NCBI GenBank assembly: GCA_963931615.1
Contig: OZ007032.1
Span: 1,860,001 to 1,924,000 of the forward strand
DNA: 64,000 bases
Origin: Coprenecus sp902388455
GTDB taxonomy: Bacteria; Bacteroidota; Bacteroidia; Bacteroidales; UBA932
Direction: 5' to 3'
The notes under the pieces were generated by a model. That model ran no database searches. It saw only the letters and a list, made by a program, of their open reading frames with translations, and was not told where the DNA came from. The first letter of the stretch is position 1; every line of letters starts with the position of its first letter. Positions 56,298 to 64,000 of the stretch are shown here, one piece after another. Made by a program: the position numbers and the translations under genes.

Positions 56298-57002
56298 CTA
56301 TTCTATGCAGAAATAGAATAGCTCCATAAGAGATATTTTGGAGTCAAAATCGGTCTTATGGCTCTTTGCATAACTGCGTATCTCCTTCTTCTTCTCGGGG
56401 AAAATACGTGTAAATGCAGAGAGATTGGCCCTGTACACTTCGTCTCCGTCAGTGAGGACATAGGTCGTCTTAAGACGGTAATCAAAGGTTCCCTCACCCT
56501 GGTTGACGTAATTGGGGTCGACAGCAGTCATATTGCCTTTCCGCGCCGTGGAAGTAGCAGGAATAGAGGAGTATCCGCCATATTCCGACTGCCGCTCTAT
56601 AGACAGTTCCCTCTTCTCAGCCAAGGATTTGGTACCGTAAACCAGAAGTTGCTTGACGAAGAATCCATTGGTCTGAAGCAGTACAGTATCTCCGACCATG
56701 ATTCTCTGTACCCTGTCGGCATTGGCCAGCAGAAGAGTGTCTCCGGTGGTGTGGATGAACCGGACTGAATTGTCTACCAGACAGATGTTGAGCCGCCCGG
56801 AAGAGAGTGAGCCGTCCGTGCTTACGACATCCGCCATCTGGAACCAGGGCAGGAAATAAGCGACTTGCTCGGGGAGCTTGTTGAGAAGATTCTCACGGGC
56901 CTTGATGGTTATCGAGCCTCTGACCTCCTGAGCCCCTGTAGAAACGGGACTGAGGACTGACGCCGCAAGCGCCGCAAGAATAAAAATACGGACACATTTC
57001 AT
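56298..57002 (-). CDS. Exported protein of unknown function (234 aa)
   Basis: I do not recognise a family. The protein has a cleavable signal peptide (residues about 1-24, ending STGAQ) and no lipobox. The rest is soluble and mixed, with VRGSITIKARENLLNKLP and TGDTLLLANADRVQRIMVGDTVLLQ suggesting beta strands, and a basic C-terminal region (FPEKKKEIRSYAKSHKTDF). It is therefore likely periplasmic or outer-membrane associated. It lies between a SusE-like lipoprotein gene (83 bp upstream) and the protease gene. It may belong to the SusCD unit. Confidence 0.7.
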   Translation of the reverse strand: MKCVRIFILAALAASVLSPVSTGAQEVRGSITIKARENLLNKLPEQVAYFLPWFQMADVVSTDGSLSSGRLNICLVDNSVRFIHTTGDTLLLANADRVQRIMVGDTVLLQTNGFFVKQLLVYGTKSLAEKRELSIERQSEYGGYSSIPATSTARKGNMTAVDPNYVNQGEGTFDYRLKTTYVLTDGDEVYRANLSAFTRIFPEKKKEIRSYAKSHKTDFDSKISLMELFYFCIE

Positions 57003-57085
57003 AATAAGGAAGGTTTAAAATAAGAAAAAAAGGAGCCGTCCAATATTAAATTGCACGGCTCCCGTGTTAAACTCAAAAGTCTATA

Positions 57086-57916
57086 CTACTGCACCCTGTA
57101 GAACTGCGAACCGGGTGCTGCCATGATGTAGACACTCCAGCTTCCGCCGCCGGCATCGAAACCGCAGGCGATTCCGGTAGAAGTTGTCAGGTTGTCGTCA
57201 TCCAGCCACTCGAGACTGGCGACAGAACCGGGTGAAATGTACTGACCGTCAAAGGGGAACCACTGGCAAGCCTCATTGTTTGCGTTGGTGTAGAAGGCTG
57301 TGCTGAAATTCAAGGTGTTGATGGCCCTGCTGGCGGTCCATTCAGCCTCATCCTCTCCGAAGAGAGATATGTTGTAGACGAGAGGATCTTCGGTGGGAGT
57401 AATAGTAATGGCGTTGTTGCCGATCTGGAAGCGTCCCTCGAAATTGTAGTAGGGGCTGGACACCTTGAAATTATAGACAATGTGGTTGTTGGGGCCGACA
57501 TTGTCGCCTACCAGGTTGAGCTCGAGTGTTATGCTCTTATAACGGGCATAACCGGGGATACGGAGCTCAAGGTTGTTGGAAGGCAGTTCGTCACCGTCAA
57601 CATCCGGGTCATAGGCACCGATGTAGATCTCCTCGCTGGTAAACATGAAGTCGGTATCCTTAACCAGTGTTGCAGGAGCATCGTTGATCATTACACCTGT
57701 ACAGCTTACCACTTCGATACGGGCTACAGAAGCGAGCGTACCCTGCTGGGTCATCTGAATAGGCAGGTAGTAGTACTCTCCGGTAATCTCAATGCTGTCC
57801 GAAGGGACAAACTCCACCGGGGTGTTGCCGGTCTTCACTGTGAAGTCCCTCTTGTCGCAGGAAGCGAGGACTGCCAGAGTGGCGGCAAGTATTACGAATA
57901 TCTTGATGTTTTTCAT
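57086..57916 (-). CDS. SusE-like surface lipoprotein
   Basis: The 276-residue protein has a lipoprotein signal (VLASC, Cys 20) and an all-beta body: an N-terminal Ig-like segment (VEFVPSDSIEITGEYYYLPIQM) and a C-terminal domain with NNAITITPTEDPLVYNISL and GFDAGGGSWSVYIMAAPG. Genes directly behind susD often encode SusE/SusF-type ligand-binding lipoproteins on the cell surface, and this fits in size and position. The ligand is unknown. It starts 17 bp after susD and has no glycoside-hydrolase motif. Confidence 0.75.
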   Translation of the reverse strand: MKNIKIFVILAATLAVLASCDKRDFTVKTGNTPVEFVPSDSIEITGEYYYLPIQMTQQGTLASVARIEVVSCTGVMINDAPATLVKDTDFMFTSEEIYIGAYDPDVDGDELPSNNLELRIPGYARYKSITLELNLVGDNVGPNNHIVYNFKVSSPYYNFEGRFQIGNNAITITPTEDPLVYNISLFGEDEAEWTASRAINTLNFSTAFYTNANNEACQWFPFDGQYISPGSVASLEWLDDDNLTTSTGIACGFDAGGGSWSVYIMAAPGSQFYRVQ

Positions 57917-57933
57917 CTCTTATCTGATTTTAC

Positions 57934-59472
57934 TTAGTTATTATAACCTTCATTCTGCTGTCCTGCGAGATTAGGATTGGCGTCAATCTCCTCCTGAGGA
58001 ATAGGGAATACGAAACGGAAGTCCGAAGGATCGCGGTGGAAAGTACCCTGATTGTTGAAGGGGAACATGATGGCATCTTCATCCTGAGCAGCACCTCTCA
58101 TTACGGGCTCGTCAAACCTGCGGAGGTCGAGCAGACGGAAGCCCTCGCCTATCAGCTCACGGGTCCTCTCCTCGAGAATGGCTGTCATCAGGGCATCACC
58201 GCTGGCAGTAACAGGAGTATTGTTCACGATGCGGTGGTCGCGGAGCGTATTGAGAGCATCGCATGCTGCTGAAGCATTGCCAAGACGGGCGTATGCCTCG
58301 GCGAGGATGAGATACTGCTCAGCTATTCTGAAGGGTTTTGCTTTCTGGCGTGCGGTAAGGGCGTTGCTGGTAGCAGCCTTCAGCTCGGGGTTACCGGGGA
58401 ACTTGAAGAAGATGTAAAGATCGAACTCTTCAGGACCGGGCATGGTGATGGTAGTATAACGGAAGAACTGGGCGAAGCGCATGTCATTTCCTCTGGCAGC
58501 ATCGCTGGTACCATAGAGATCGAGTACCCACTGCTCGGGAATGAAGTCAGGGCCATAGGTTCCCTCCGACTCGTTGTAGCCGATGTAGCCGTAGTCAACA
58601 GTTACGTAGTTGTTGATGTCGGCCCAGAGCTGCATGATGCACTCCTGACCGGAGTCGTTTACCCACATATTGTTGAACGCCTCTGTGTCACCTGCTGCGA
58701 TGAGAGGATATCTGCCTGAGTTTATCAGTGAGGAAGCATAGTTGACTGCTGCCTGATAGTCACCGGTATAGAGAGCTACTCTAGCCCTGAGAGCCGTTAC
58801 GACATCAGCTGTAAGATAGATGCTGCCGACCTGGCCGGGAGTGGTCAGATATGCTGCGGCACTGTCAAGGTCCTGATTGATCTTCTCGTAAGTCTCACGC
58901 AGAGTTCCGCGATCGGGATACTGAGACTGGTCAGAGGTAGCGTTGTACACAGTAACATAAGGGATACCGTAGCTTTCCTCATTGCCTACATAGTCCTTGC
59001 AGAACTTCTCTGCCAGCATCATGTGGTAATAAGCCCTGAGGAAGAAGGCCTCACCCTTGTAGATGATAAGATTTTCCTTCTCAGCTGCTTCCCAGCCGGT
59101 GGTATCCACCAGGTTTGCGTTGGTTATGAAGTAGTTCGCGTTAGCGATACCGCTGTAAGGTGATGAGAAACGGCCCTGAACGTCACCGTCGGATACTGTA
59201 AATATCCAGTTGTACATATTACCGCCACGGTTGCCGTAGCCGACTGTAGCGTGGAAGAGGTCAGACTGAAGCTCGGTCAGATATACCTGCGCACCGGCAA
59301 CCCTGCCGTGGAGGGCCTGGTAGAAGCCGATGTGGAAGTATTCTGCGTCGGTTGCGGTCTGGAAGGCATTCTCAGGCTCCAGTGTTCCTGCCGGACGCAG
59401 ATCCATGTCGCAGCTCGTTACAGAGAGGACCATGGCTGCCAGAATTGTCGAAATTATAGATATTCTTTTCAT
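57934..59472 (-). CDS. SusD/RagB-family outer-membrane lipoprotein
   Basis: SusD proteins are lids over the SusC channel and bind the substrate. The lipobox is SVTSC (Cys 21), followed by DLRPAGTLEPENAFQT. The body has the alpha-helical TPR-like repeats of the family, for example NLIIYKGEAFFLRAYYHMMLAEKFC and QYLILAEAYARLGNASAACDALN. The end contains the usual FRFVFPIPQEEIDANPNL. It begins 20 bp after SusC and depends on the SusC promoter arrangement described for the right end. Confidence 0.95.
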   Translation of the reverse strand: MKRISIISTILAAMVLSVTSCDMDLRPAGTLEPENAFQTATDAEYFHIGFYQALHGRVAGAQVYLTELQSDLFHATVGYGNRGGNMYNWIFTVSDGDVQGRFSSPYSGIANANYFITNANLVDTTGWEAAEKENLIIYKGEAFFLRAYYHMMLAEKFCKDYVGNEESYGIPYVTVYNATSDQSQYPDRGTLRETYEKINQDLDSAAAYLTTPGQVGSIYLTADVVTALRARVALYTGDYQAAVNYASSLINSGRYPLIAAGDTEAFNNMWVNDSGQECIMQLWADINNYVTVDYGYIGYNESEGTYGPDFIPEQWVLDLYGTSDAARGNDMRFAQFFRYTTITMPGPEEFDLYIFFKFPGNPELKAATSNALTARQKAKPFRIAEQYLILAEAYARLGNASAACDALNTLRDHRIVNNTPVTASGDALMTAILEERTRELIGEGFRLLDLRRFDEPVMRGAAQDEDAIMFPFNNQGTFHRDPSDFRFVFPIPQEEIDANPNLAGQQNEGYNN

Positions 59473-59492
59473 TTCTTTTCCTTTAACAAAGT

Positions 59493-62393
59493 TTAGAATG
59501 TGAATTCAGCTCCGATAGTGAACTGTCTTGAGTTGGGATATACACCCAGCTGGAGGTTGGAGTCCACCTCGGGGTCGTATCCGGAGTACTTGGTGACTGT
59601 CCAGAGGTTACGTGCGATAGCATATACTCTGAAGCCTTTGATGAAACCGGTGCGGTCCATCCACTTCTGAGGGAAGTTGTAGGAGATCTGCAGGTTCTTC
59701 AGACGGAGGAAGGATGCATCCTCAATGAAGGTCTCGTCGAAGTTTCTGGGAGAGTTAAGACCAGGCATATCGGTAATCTGGCCGGGCTCTACCCACATAT
59801 CGAGCAGGTCGGTGCTTCCGTTCATGTTGGAAGTGGTGAAGAGAGGGTTGGTGAGGAAGTAGCGGTCGTTGTTGATGGTGTACTTGCCGGCAACCCAAGA
59901 GAAGTCGGCACCTACGTACAGGCCCTTGTACTGGAAGCTGAGCTGGAAACCGCCGGACCAGGGAGCGAACCTCTGCTTGCCGAGCATGACGGCGTTGTTG
60001 TCAGAGAAGTTCTTGGTCTTGTTGCCGTCCAGATCATACCACATCTGCATACCGTCACGGGGGTCAACACCTGCTGAGCGCACGTAGAAGAACTCACCGT
60101 AAGGATAGCCCACCTGATAGGAGATACCGGTGTTGGCCACGGTATACTCGTCACGGCCGGCGTAGAGAGATGTGATCTCGTTGTGGTTGTAGTTAAAGTT
60201 GGCACTGATATTGAAGAACATATCGTTGGTCTGGATGATGTCGAAACCTACCTCGACATCCACACCGCGGTTGTTCATACTGCCGACGTTGCCCCATCCT
60301 GAGGAGTGTCCTGTAGTGAAGGAGTAAGGAATCTCCATCAACATGTCATAGGTGTTCTTGTCATAGAACTCAACGGTGAAATCAAAGAAGTTCCACAGTC
60401 TTGCACTCAAGGAAACGTTGAGGGCTCCGACGGTCTCCCAAGTCAGGTCAGGGTTGCCGGGATTGCCGATACCCCATCCCTGAGAGCCGTTGTACTGACC
60501 GCCGTAAGTACCTATAGTTCCGAGGTGCAGGTAGTTGTTGATACTTGAGTTACCGGTGGTACCGTAGCTGGCGGACAGACGCAGGTCGTTGATCCACGAT
60601 GTATTCTGCATCCAGTTCTCTTTCTTGATATCCCACATCAGACCTACGGAGTAGAAGTTGGCATACCTTCTGTTGGCACCGAAGAGTGAGGAACCGTCGA
60701 TACGCCATGAGGCATCGATATAGTACTTCTCATCGAAGTCATAGGACAGACGGGCGAAGTAAGAATTGTATGAGCTTGCGTTGTAGCTGTAGCCGGGAGA
60801 TGAGAATACAGTACCCTGGGAAATCAGGTCCAGACGGCTGTCTGTAATACCCTCTACGCTCACGCTGGTCCTCTCGTACTGGTCGAAGATAGCTTCCTGA
60901 CCGGCGAGGATAGAGAAGTGATTCTTCTCAGCCACATTGAAACGGTACTCGATGGTATTGGTGAATGTGAACTGATAGTAACGGTCAAATGTCTGGCTGT
61001 GAGTAGCATTGAGAGGGAACGGTCCGTCAGGATCAGGATCCTGAACATAGTCATAAGCGTAATCGTACGCCTCGAGGCTCTGCTGTGCCTTGATGGTCAG
61101 ACCCTTGATAGGAGTGAGCTGCTCGTATGTGCTGGCGTTGAGCCTTGCATAGCTGTTGGTGGAAGGCTGAACCTCCTGCAGATATATGGTGTTGTACAAG
61201 CTTACCTGCTCGAAGTAGTCCGCACGGTTACCGTAGTCAACATAGATATTATCAGGATCCTCCCTGTTAATCTTCCAAGGGGTCACCCAAGGAAGCATCC
61301 AGTTGGATGCAGTGGTAGGGTTGTACCAACTGTTACCGGTAGTGGTAAATCCACCGGTGCTGTACTGCTGATAACTCAGACCGAGGTTGATACCCATCTG
61401 CAGCCAGTTGGTTATCTTGGTATTGATGTTGGAACGGAGAGTGTACCTTGCCATCTCGGAGCTGGGGAGTGTACCGGTCTGGTCAAATGCACTGAGAGAG
61501 AAATAGTAGTCTGTCTTCTCGGAAGCACCGGACACTGACATGTCAGCATTCCATACAGGAGCTGCGGGATTGAAGAAGTAGTCCACCCACTTGGTATCAA
61601 TACCCAGGTCGATAGCTTCCTGCTGCAGGGCGTTGGGTGTCCAGTCAGGGTTGGCCAGTTTCTGGAATGCGAACCACTGGTCACTGTTCATCAGCTCCAT
61701 CTTATGGTTAACGACGGTGGAGATACCGTACTGACCGCGGATCTTAACCTCAGGCTTCTCACCGGCACGCCCCTTCTTGGTAGTGATGTAAAGCACACCG
61801 TTGGCGGCACGTGAACCGTAGATAGCTGTTGAGGAAGCGTCCTTCATGACTACGATGCTCTCGATATCGTTACTGTTCAAGCTGTTGAACACAGATGCAG
61901 ATACAGGTGAACCGTCAAGAACGAACAGAGGGGTACTTCCGGCGTTGATGGAGTTCACACCACGCAGACGCATGGACACGTTGGACATAGGCTCACCGGT
62001 CGAGGAGAAGATCTGCAGACCTGCCACCTGGCCCTGGAGGGCGTCACCTACGTTGGCGGAGGGACGGTTCATCAGGACTTCATTCTTCACGGTGGATGCG
62101 GAACCTACCACAGAGGATATTTTCCTGGCTGTACCGTAACCGACAACGATTACGTCATCCAGCATCTGGGCATCCAGCTCGAGAGCCACATCGATGGAGG
62201 CTCTGCCGTTCACAGGAATCTCCTGTGTGAGGAAACCCATAAAGCTCACCTCCAGGACACCGTTGGCGGGTACTGTCAGTGAGTACTGACCCAGGTCATC
62301 GGTCATCGTCCACTCAGTTGTGCTGCCCTTCAGCACCACTGAAGCGCCGACGATGACATCTCCTGTCGAAGCATCAGTAACAGTACCTGTCAC
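59493..62393 (-). CDS. SusC/RagA-family TonB-dependent receptor, silent in the present orientation
   Basis: SusC proteins are 22-strand outer-membrane channels energised by TonB. Visible parts are the carboxypeptidase-regulatory-like N-terminal domain (VTDASTGDVIVGASVVLKG), the plug with VVVGYGTARKISSVVGSAS and the LFVLDGSPVSA region, and a barrel ending RQFTIGAEFTF. The frame reads back beyond the GTG at 62393 through ITV, AQD and LLLAVTSAAF, the second half of a signal peptide, until the TGA at 62453-62451. That TGA is the recombinase stop codon. There is no start codon, basic signal start or promoter, so the gene seems unable to make a receptor as drawn. The missing parts lie in reverse orientation at 63863-63891. 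Confidence 0.9.
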   Translation of the reverse strand: MTGTVTDASTGDVIVGASVVLKGSTTEWTMTDDLGQYSLTVPANGVLEVSFMGFLTQEIPVNGRASIDVALELDAQMLDDVIVVGYGTARKISSVVGSASTVKNEVLMNRPSANVGDALQGQVAGLQIFSSTGEPMSNVSMRLRGVNSINAGSTPLFVLDGSPVSASVFNSLNSNDIESIVVMKDASSTAIYGSRAANGVLYITTKKGRAGEKPEVKIRGQYGISTVVNHKMELMNSDQWFAFQKLANPDWTPNALQQEAIDLGIDTKWVDYFFNPAAPVWNADMSVSGASEKTDYYFSLSAFDQTGTLPSSEMARYTLRSNINTKITNWLQMGINLGLSYQQYSTGGFTTTGNSWYNPTTASNWMLPWVTPWKINREDPDNIYVDYGNRADYFEQVSLYNTIYLQEVQPSTNSYARLNASTYEQLTPIKGLTIKAQQSLEAYDYAYDYVQDPDPDGPFPLNATHSQTFDRYYQFTFTNTIEYRFNVAEKNHFSILAGQEAIFDQYERTSVSVEGITDSRLDLISQGTVFSSPGYSYNASSYNSYFARLSYDFDEKYYIDASWRIDGSSLFGANRRYANFYSVGLMWDIKKENWMQNTSWINDLRLSASYGTTGNSSINNYLHLGTIGTYGGQYNGSQGWGIGNPGNPDLTWETVGALNVSLSARLWNFFDFTVEFYDKNTYDMLMEIPYSFTTGHSSGWGNVGSMNNRGVDVEVGFDIIQTNDMFFNISANFNYNHNEITSLYAGRDEYTVANTGISYQVGYPYGEFFYVRSAGVDPRDGMQMWYDLDGNKTKNFSDNNAVMLGKQRFAPWSGGFQLSFQYKGLYVGADFSWVAGKYTINNDRYFLTNPLFTTSNMNGSTDLLDMWVEPGQITDMPGLNSPRNFDETFIEDASFLRLKNLQISYNFPQKWMDRTGFIKGFRVYAIARNLWTVTKYSGYDPEVDSNLQLGVYPNSRQFTIGAEFTF

Positions 62394-62421
62394 TGTGATA
62401 TCCTGCGCAAAAGCGGCTGAG

Positions 62422-62439
62422 GTTACCGCGAGTAACAGA
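62422..62439 (-). other. Recombination site copy in the silent SusC
   Basis: The minus strand reads TCTGTTACTCGCGGTAAC. The core GTTAC-TCGCG-GTAAC (62436-62422) is a 5-nt inverted repeat around a 5-nt centre. The same 18 bp occur at 63892-63909 on the plus strand. A further block with 62 identical bp begins 13 bp deeper in both genes. Confidence 0.8.
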
Positions 62440-62450
62440 TTTGTATTTTT

Positions 62451-63494
62451 TCACGGCCTCTTTATGTAGCGCCGGATTATTTCCTTAGCCTCTTCTTCCT
62501 GGTTCTGGCACAGATACCGTTTGAAAGATTCCTCGCTGCTGTGCCCGCTGATACTTCTGATCTGCTCTGAACTCAGCTTGCCCTCCATATAGAGATTCGT
62601 GATATAGCTGCGTCTGGCAGTGTGCGAGGACACCAGCTCGAATTTTGGTCTTACCTCCTTGCTCTTCTTTCCGCCACGGTTTGTGTAAGTCACTACATGT
62701 CCGTTTATTCCAGCCATTCTGCAAAGAGACTTTATGTGGAGGTTGAGAGTAGAAATAGAAATTTTCGGCAATATGCCTCCCCACCTGTTGACGATATCCA
62801 GCAGGCCTTCGTCCAGTATGGGGATAACGACCGTCCTCCCTGTTTTTTTCTGAATTTTCCTCAGAGCCTTGTATTCCTGTCCTTCTATATCTATCGTCTC
62901 TATTTCATCCACAGATACGCAGGAATAGTCAGAGAAGCGCTGGCCGCAATAGCAGCCGACAAGAAAGACGTCCCGTACTTTCATGAGCAGAGGGTTGCTG
63001 CTTACATCGAGGAGGGCCAGACGGGAGATTTCATCCCGCGTGAGATATATCTTTTTATATATAGAGCTTCTGCGATGAGTGACGAATCCACGGTTGTTCT
63101 GGACATTAGAGCTTGACGCTCCATCATCCAGCGCACTGTTCATAATAGCCTTTACGAGAGCAATATATTGATACTTTGTACTTTCCATATAATTGCGTCT
63201 GTCGCAGAAGTCCATGAATCCGGAGTAGACATTCAGAGTGATGTCGGAAAATCTGAGATTCGAGACACCTATTGATTTCTCAAAATCCGGCCACAGCCGG
63301 AGAATCTTCCTATAATTGCAGATACTGTTCCTGGCGTAGTTCTTGCCCTTGAACAGATGAGAGTTTCTTTCCATCTCGGAAATTTTTGTATTGAGATAAC
63401 TGAGGAAAACATCATCGCGTTTTCCCTTTTTTCTGCTGCGGGATACTGTCAGCTCGACATTCATTCCGAAAATCTTTTTGAGGATGTGAAACAT
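62451..63494 (-). CDS. Tyrosine recombinase (phage-integrase family), likely the SusC switch recombinase
   Basis: The 347-residue protein has an N-terminal SAM-like DNA-binding domain (about 25-125) and a catalytic domain with all the expected residues: Arg186 (GCYCGQRFSDYS), Lys217, His291 and Arg294 (SSHTARRSYITNLY), His318 (SISGHSSEES) and the nucleophile Tyr327 (FKRYLCQ). It resembles the Bacteroidota invertases that turn surface-protein genes on and off more than it does large element integrases. It stands between two inverted recombination sites. Its stop codon is followed at once, in the same frame, by the start-less SusC. An ATG at 63464 is an alternative start. Confidence 0.95.
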   Translation of the reverse strand: MFHILKKIFGMNVELTVSRSRKKGKRDDVFLSYLNTKISEMERNSHLFKGKNYARNSICNYRKILRLWPDFEKSIGVSNLRFSDITLNVYSGFMDFCDRRNYMESTKYQYIALVKAIMNSALDDGASSSNVQNNRGFVTHRRSSIYKKIYLTRDEISRLALLDVSSNPLLMKVRDVFLVGCYCGQRFSDYSCVSVDEIETIDIEGQEYKALRKIQKKTGRTVVIPILDEGLLDIVNRWGGILPKISISTLNLHIKSLCRMAGINGHVVTYTNRGGKKSKEVRPKFELVSSHTARRSYITNLYMEGKLSSEQIRSISGHSSEESFKRYLCQNQEEEAKEIIRRYIKRP

Positions 63495-63567
63495 ATTTAG
63501 AAATTTTAGTTGGAAATAGGCTGCTTCAGAACGCTTGCCACCATTGAACAGTTTTTAACGGCAGAAG

Positions 63568-63598
63568 TTGTTTTTTAAAAAAAGTTTTCGCACTTTTG
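63568..63598 (+). promoter_or_regulatory. Candidate promoter of the plus-strand SusC gene
   Basis: TTG at 63568-63570, a 20-bp spacer, and CACTTTTG at 63591-63598, which differs from TAnnTTTG at one base. It points toward the SusC start and would give a leader of about 260 nt. No convincing promoter for the recombinase was found in the rest of 63495-63862. Confidence 0.45.
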
Positions 63599-63756
63599 CA
63601 ATTTGAAATGAATATGTAACATGTAAAGCTTACAAAAAGTGTACTACTAACCTGCCTGATACGAGAGTAATTAACCTTTTAATGTTTTATTAGATTGAAA
63701 GCTATCCGAAATTTCAAGACTAAGCTGACTAAACATATTCCCCTAGGTGTAGGTTG

Positions 63757-63795
63757 TCTGCCTGCTTCAGACAGGCAGATGGCCGGTGCTTTTTT
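63757..63795 (+). terminator. Terminator-like hairpin in the SusC leader
   Basis: TCTGCCTG (63757-63764) pairs with CAGGCAGA (63772-63779) around a 7-nt loop; ten bases later six Ts follow (63790-63795). It lies 67 bp before the SusC ATG, downstream of the candidate promoter, so it could attenuate expression. Confidence 0.5.
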
Positions 63796-63862
63796 GTTTC
63801 TAAGAACACATTAACAACTTTAAAAACAATTAACTTTTTATTAACTTTAAAAAATTATCTAC

Positions 63863-64000
63863 ATGAAAAAGATCAGACTATTTTTAACAGGTCTGTTACT
63901 CGCGGTAACTGCCGCAGCCTATGCGCAGGATATCACAGTGACAGGTACTGTTACTGATGCTTCGACAGGAGATGTCATCGTCGGTGCTTCAGTGGTGCTG
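63863..64000 (+). CDS. SusC/RagA-family receptor, expressed partner, 3' part outside the window
   Basis: Only the first 46 codons are visible. They give a basic signal start (MKKIRLFLTG), the hydrophobic part LLLAVTAAAYAQ, and the beginning of the carboxypeptidase-regulatory-like domain (DITVTGTVTDASTGDVIVG). From AQD onward the DNA matches the minus-strand SusC gene with one difference in the visible 78 bp. The ATG at 63863 is preceded by AT-rich leader sequence without a Shine-Dalgarno motif, as is common in Bacteroidota. Reversal of the segment to its left would swap its start with that of the silent gene. Confidence 0.92.
   Translation, partial: MKKIRLFLTGLLLAVTAAAYAQDITVTGTVTDASTGDVIVGASVVL
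63892..63909 (+). other. Recombination site copy in the expressed SusC
   Basis: TCTGTTACTCGCGGTAAC, identical to 62422-62439 in inverted orientation. The core GTTAC-TCGCG-GTAAC is at 63895-63909. The codon phase (CTG TTA CTC GCG GTA AC) is the same in both genes, so exchange keeps the reading frame. Confidence 0.8.

Noticed and set aside
59493..62393. The minus-strand SusC as a decaying pseudogene
   Set aside because: Its 966 codons are intact and the missing start exists in matching phase in the inverted copy, which fits a silent switchable gene better than decay.
62451..63494. Integrase of a conjugative or phage element with attachment sites at the tRNAs
   Set aside because: No tRNA, phage or conjugation genes lie near it, and the matching inverted sites inside two SusC genes give a direct local explanation.

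Overview
The window is a chromosomal segment of a GC-rich Bacteroidales bacterium (phylum Bacteroidota). This rests on a SusC/SusD pair, fimbrillin-like lipoproteins with a DUF3575 outer-membrane partner, a type IX secretion (T9SS) sorting domain next to a PorV/PorQ-family barrel, and promoters of the Bacteroidota form TTTG-N19-TAnnTTTG. The genus cannot be fixed by reading alone; an Alistipes-like or similar GC-rich gut lineage would fit.

Layout. 1-3 kb: end of truA, then a TolQ/ExbB, TolR/ExbD and TonB-like energy-transduction operon. 3-4.1 kb: two tandem arrays of palindromic elements. 4.2-6.1 kb: a Crp/Fnr-family regulator divergent from a frameshifted lipoprotein gene, their start codons overlapping. 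6.2-12.6 kb: aroK, a ParC/GyrA-type topoisomerase subunit, a second palindrome array, era and an RluB-type pseudouridine synthase. 12.7-14 kb: a MacB/FtsX-type permease. 14.2-25.8 kb: a one-direction operon of eight surface genes in which a fimbrillin-like anchor module is reused and, in three copies, extended by a predicted right-handed beta-helix. 26-35.5 kb: threonine aldolase, recJ, lysS, an SpoU-type methyltransferase, aroE, a third palindrome array and two tandem MFS transporters. 35.6-39.4 kb: ssb, purA, dxs. 39.4-52.5 kb: four tRNAs, tuf, tRNA-Trp, secE, nusG, rplKAJL, rpoB and rpoC in the classical order. 52.6-62.4 kb, minus strand: PorV/PorQ-like protein, subtilisin-like protease with a T9SS C-terminal domain, an exported protein, a SusE-like lipoprotein, SusD and SusC. 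62.4-64 kb: a tyrosine recombinase and the start of a second SusC gene facing the other way.

The most striking system is at the right end. The minus-strand SusC gene has no start codon or promoter and abuts the stop codon of the recombinase gene. The plus-strand SusC start at 63863 has a start codon, a leader and a candidate promoter. Both carry the same 18-bp sequence at the same codon phase, containing a GTTAC-TCGCG-GTAAC core, in inverted orientation around the recombinase. Inversion of about 1.47 kb would join the promoter, ATG and first ten codons in frame to the silent SusC and rebuild a complete signal peptide. This is a promoter/N-terminus switch choosing between two SusC operons. The silent side includes a secreted-type protease, so it may serve peptide or protein uptake, as in RagAB.

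A second theme is a set of non-coding palindromic arrays with strict geometry. One family uses a 15-nt palindrome spaced 39 and 79 bp apart at two loci. The other uses a 40-nt imperfect palindrome repeated four times with exactly 105-bp period at two loci 28 kb apart, with unrelated spacers. Single palindromes also lie at gene ends and inside the methyltransferase coding sequence.
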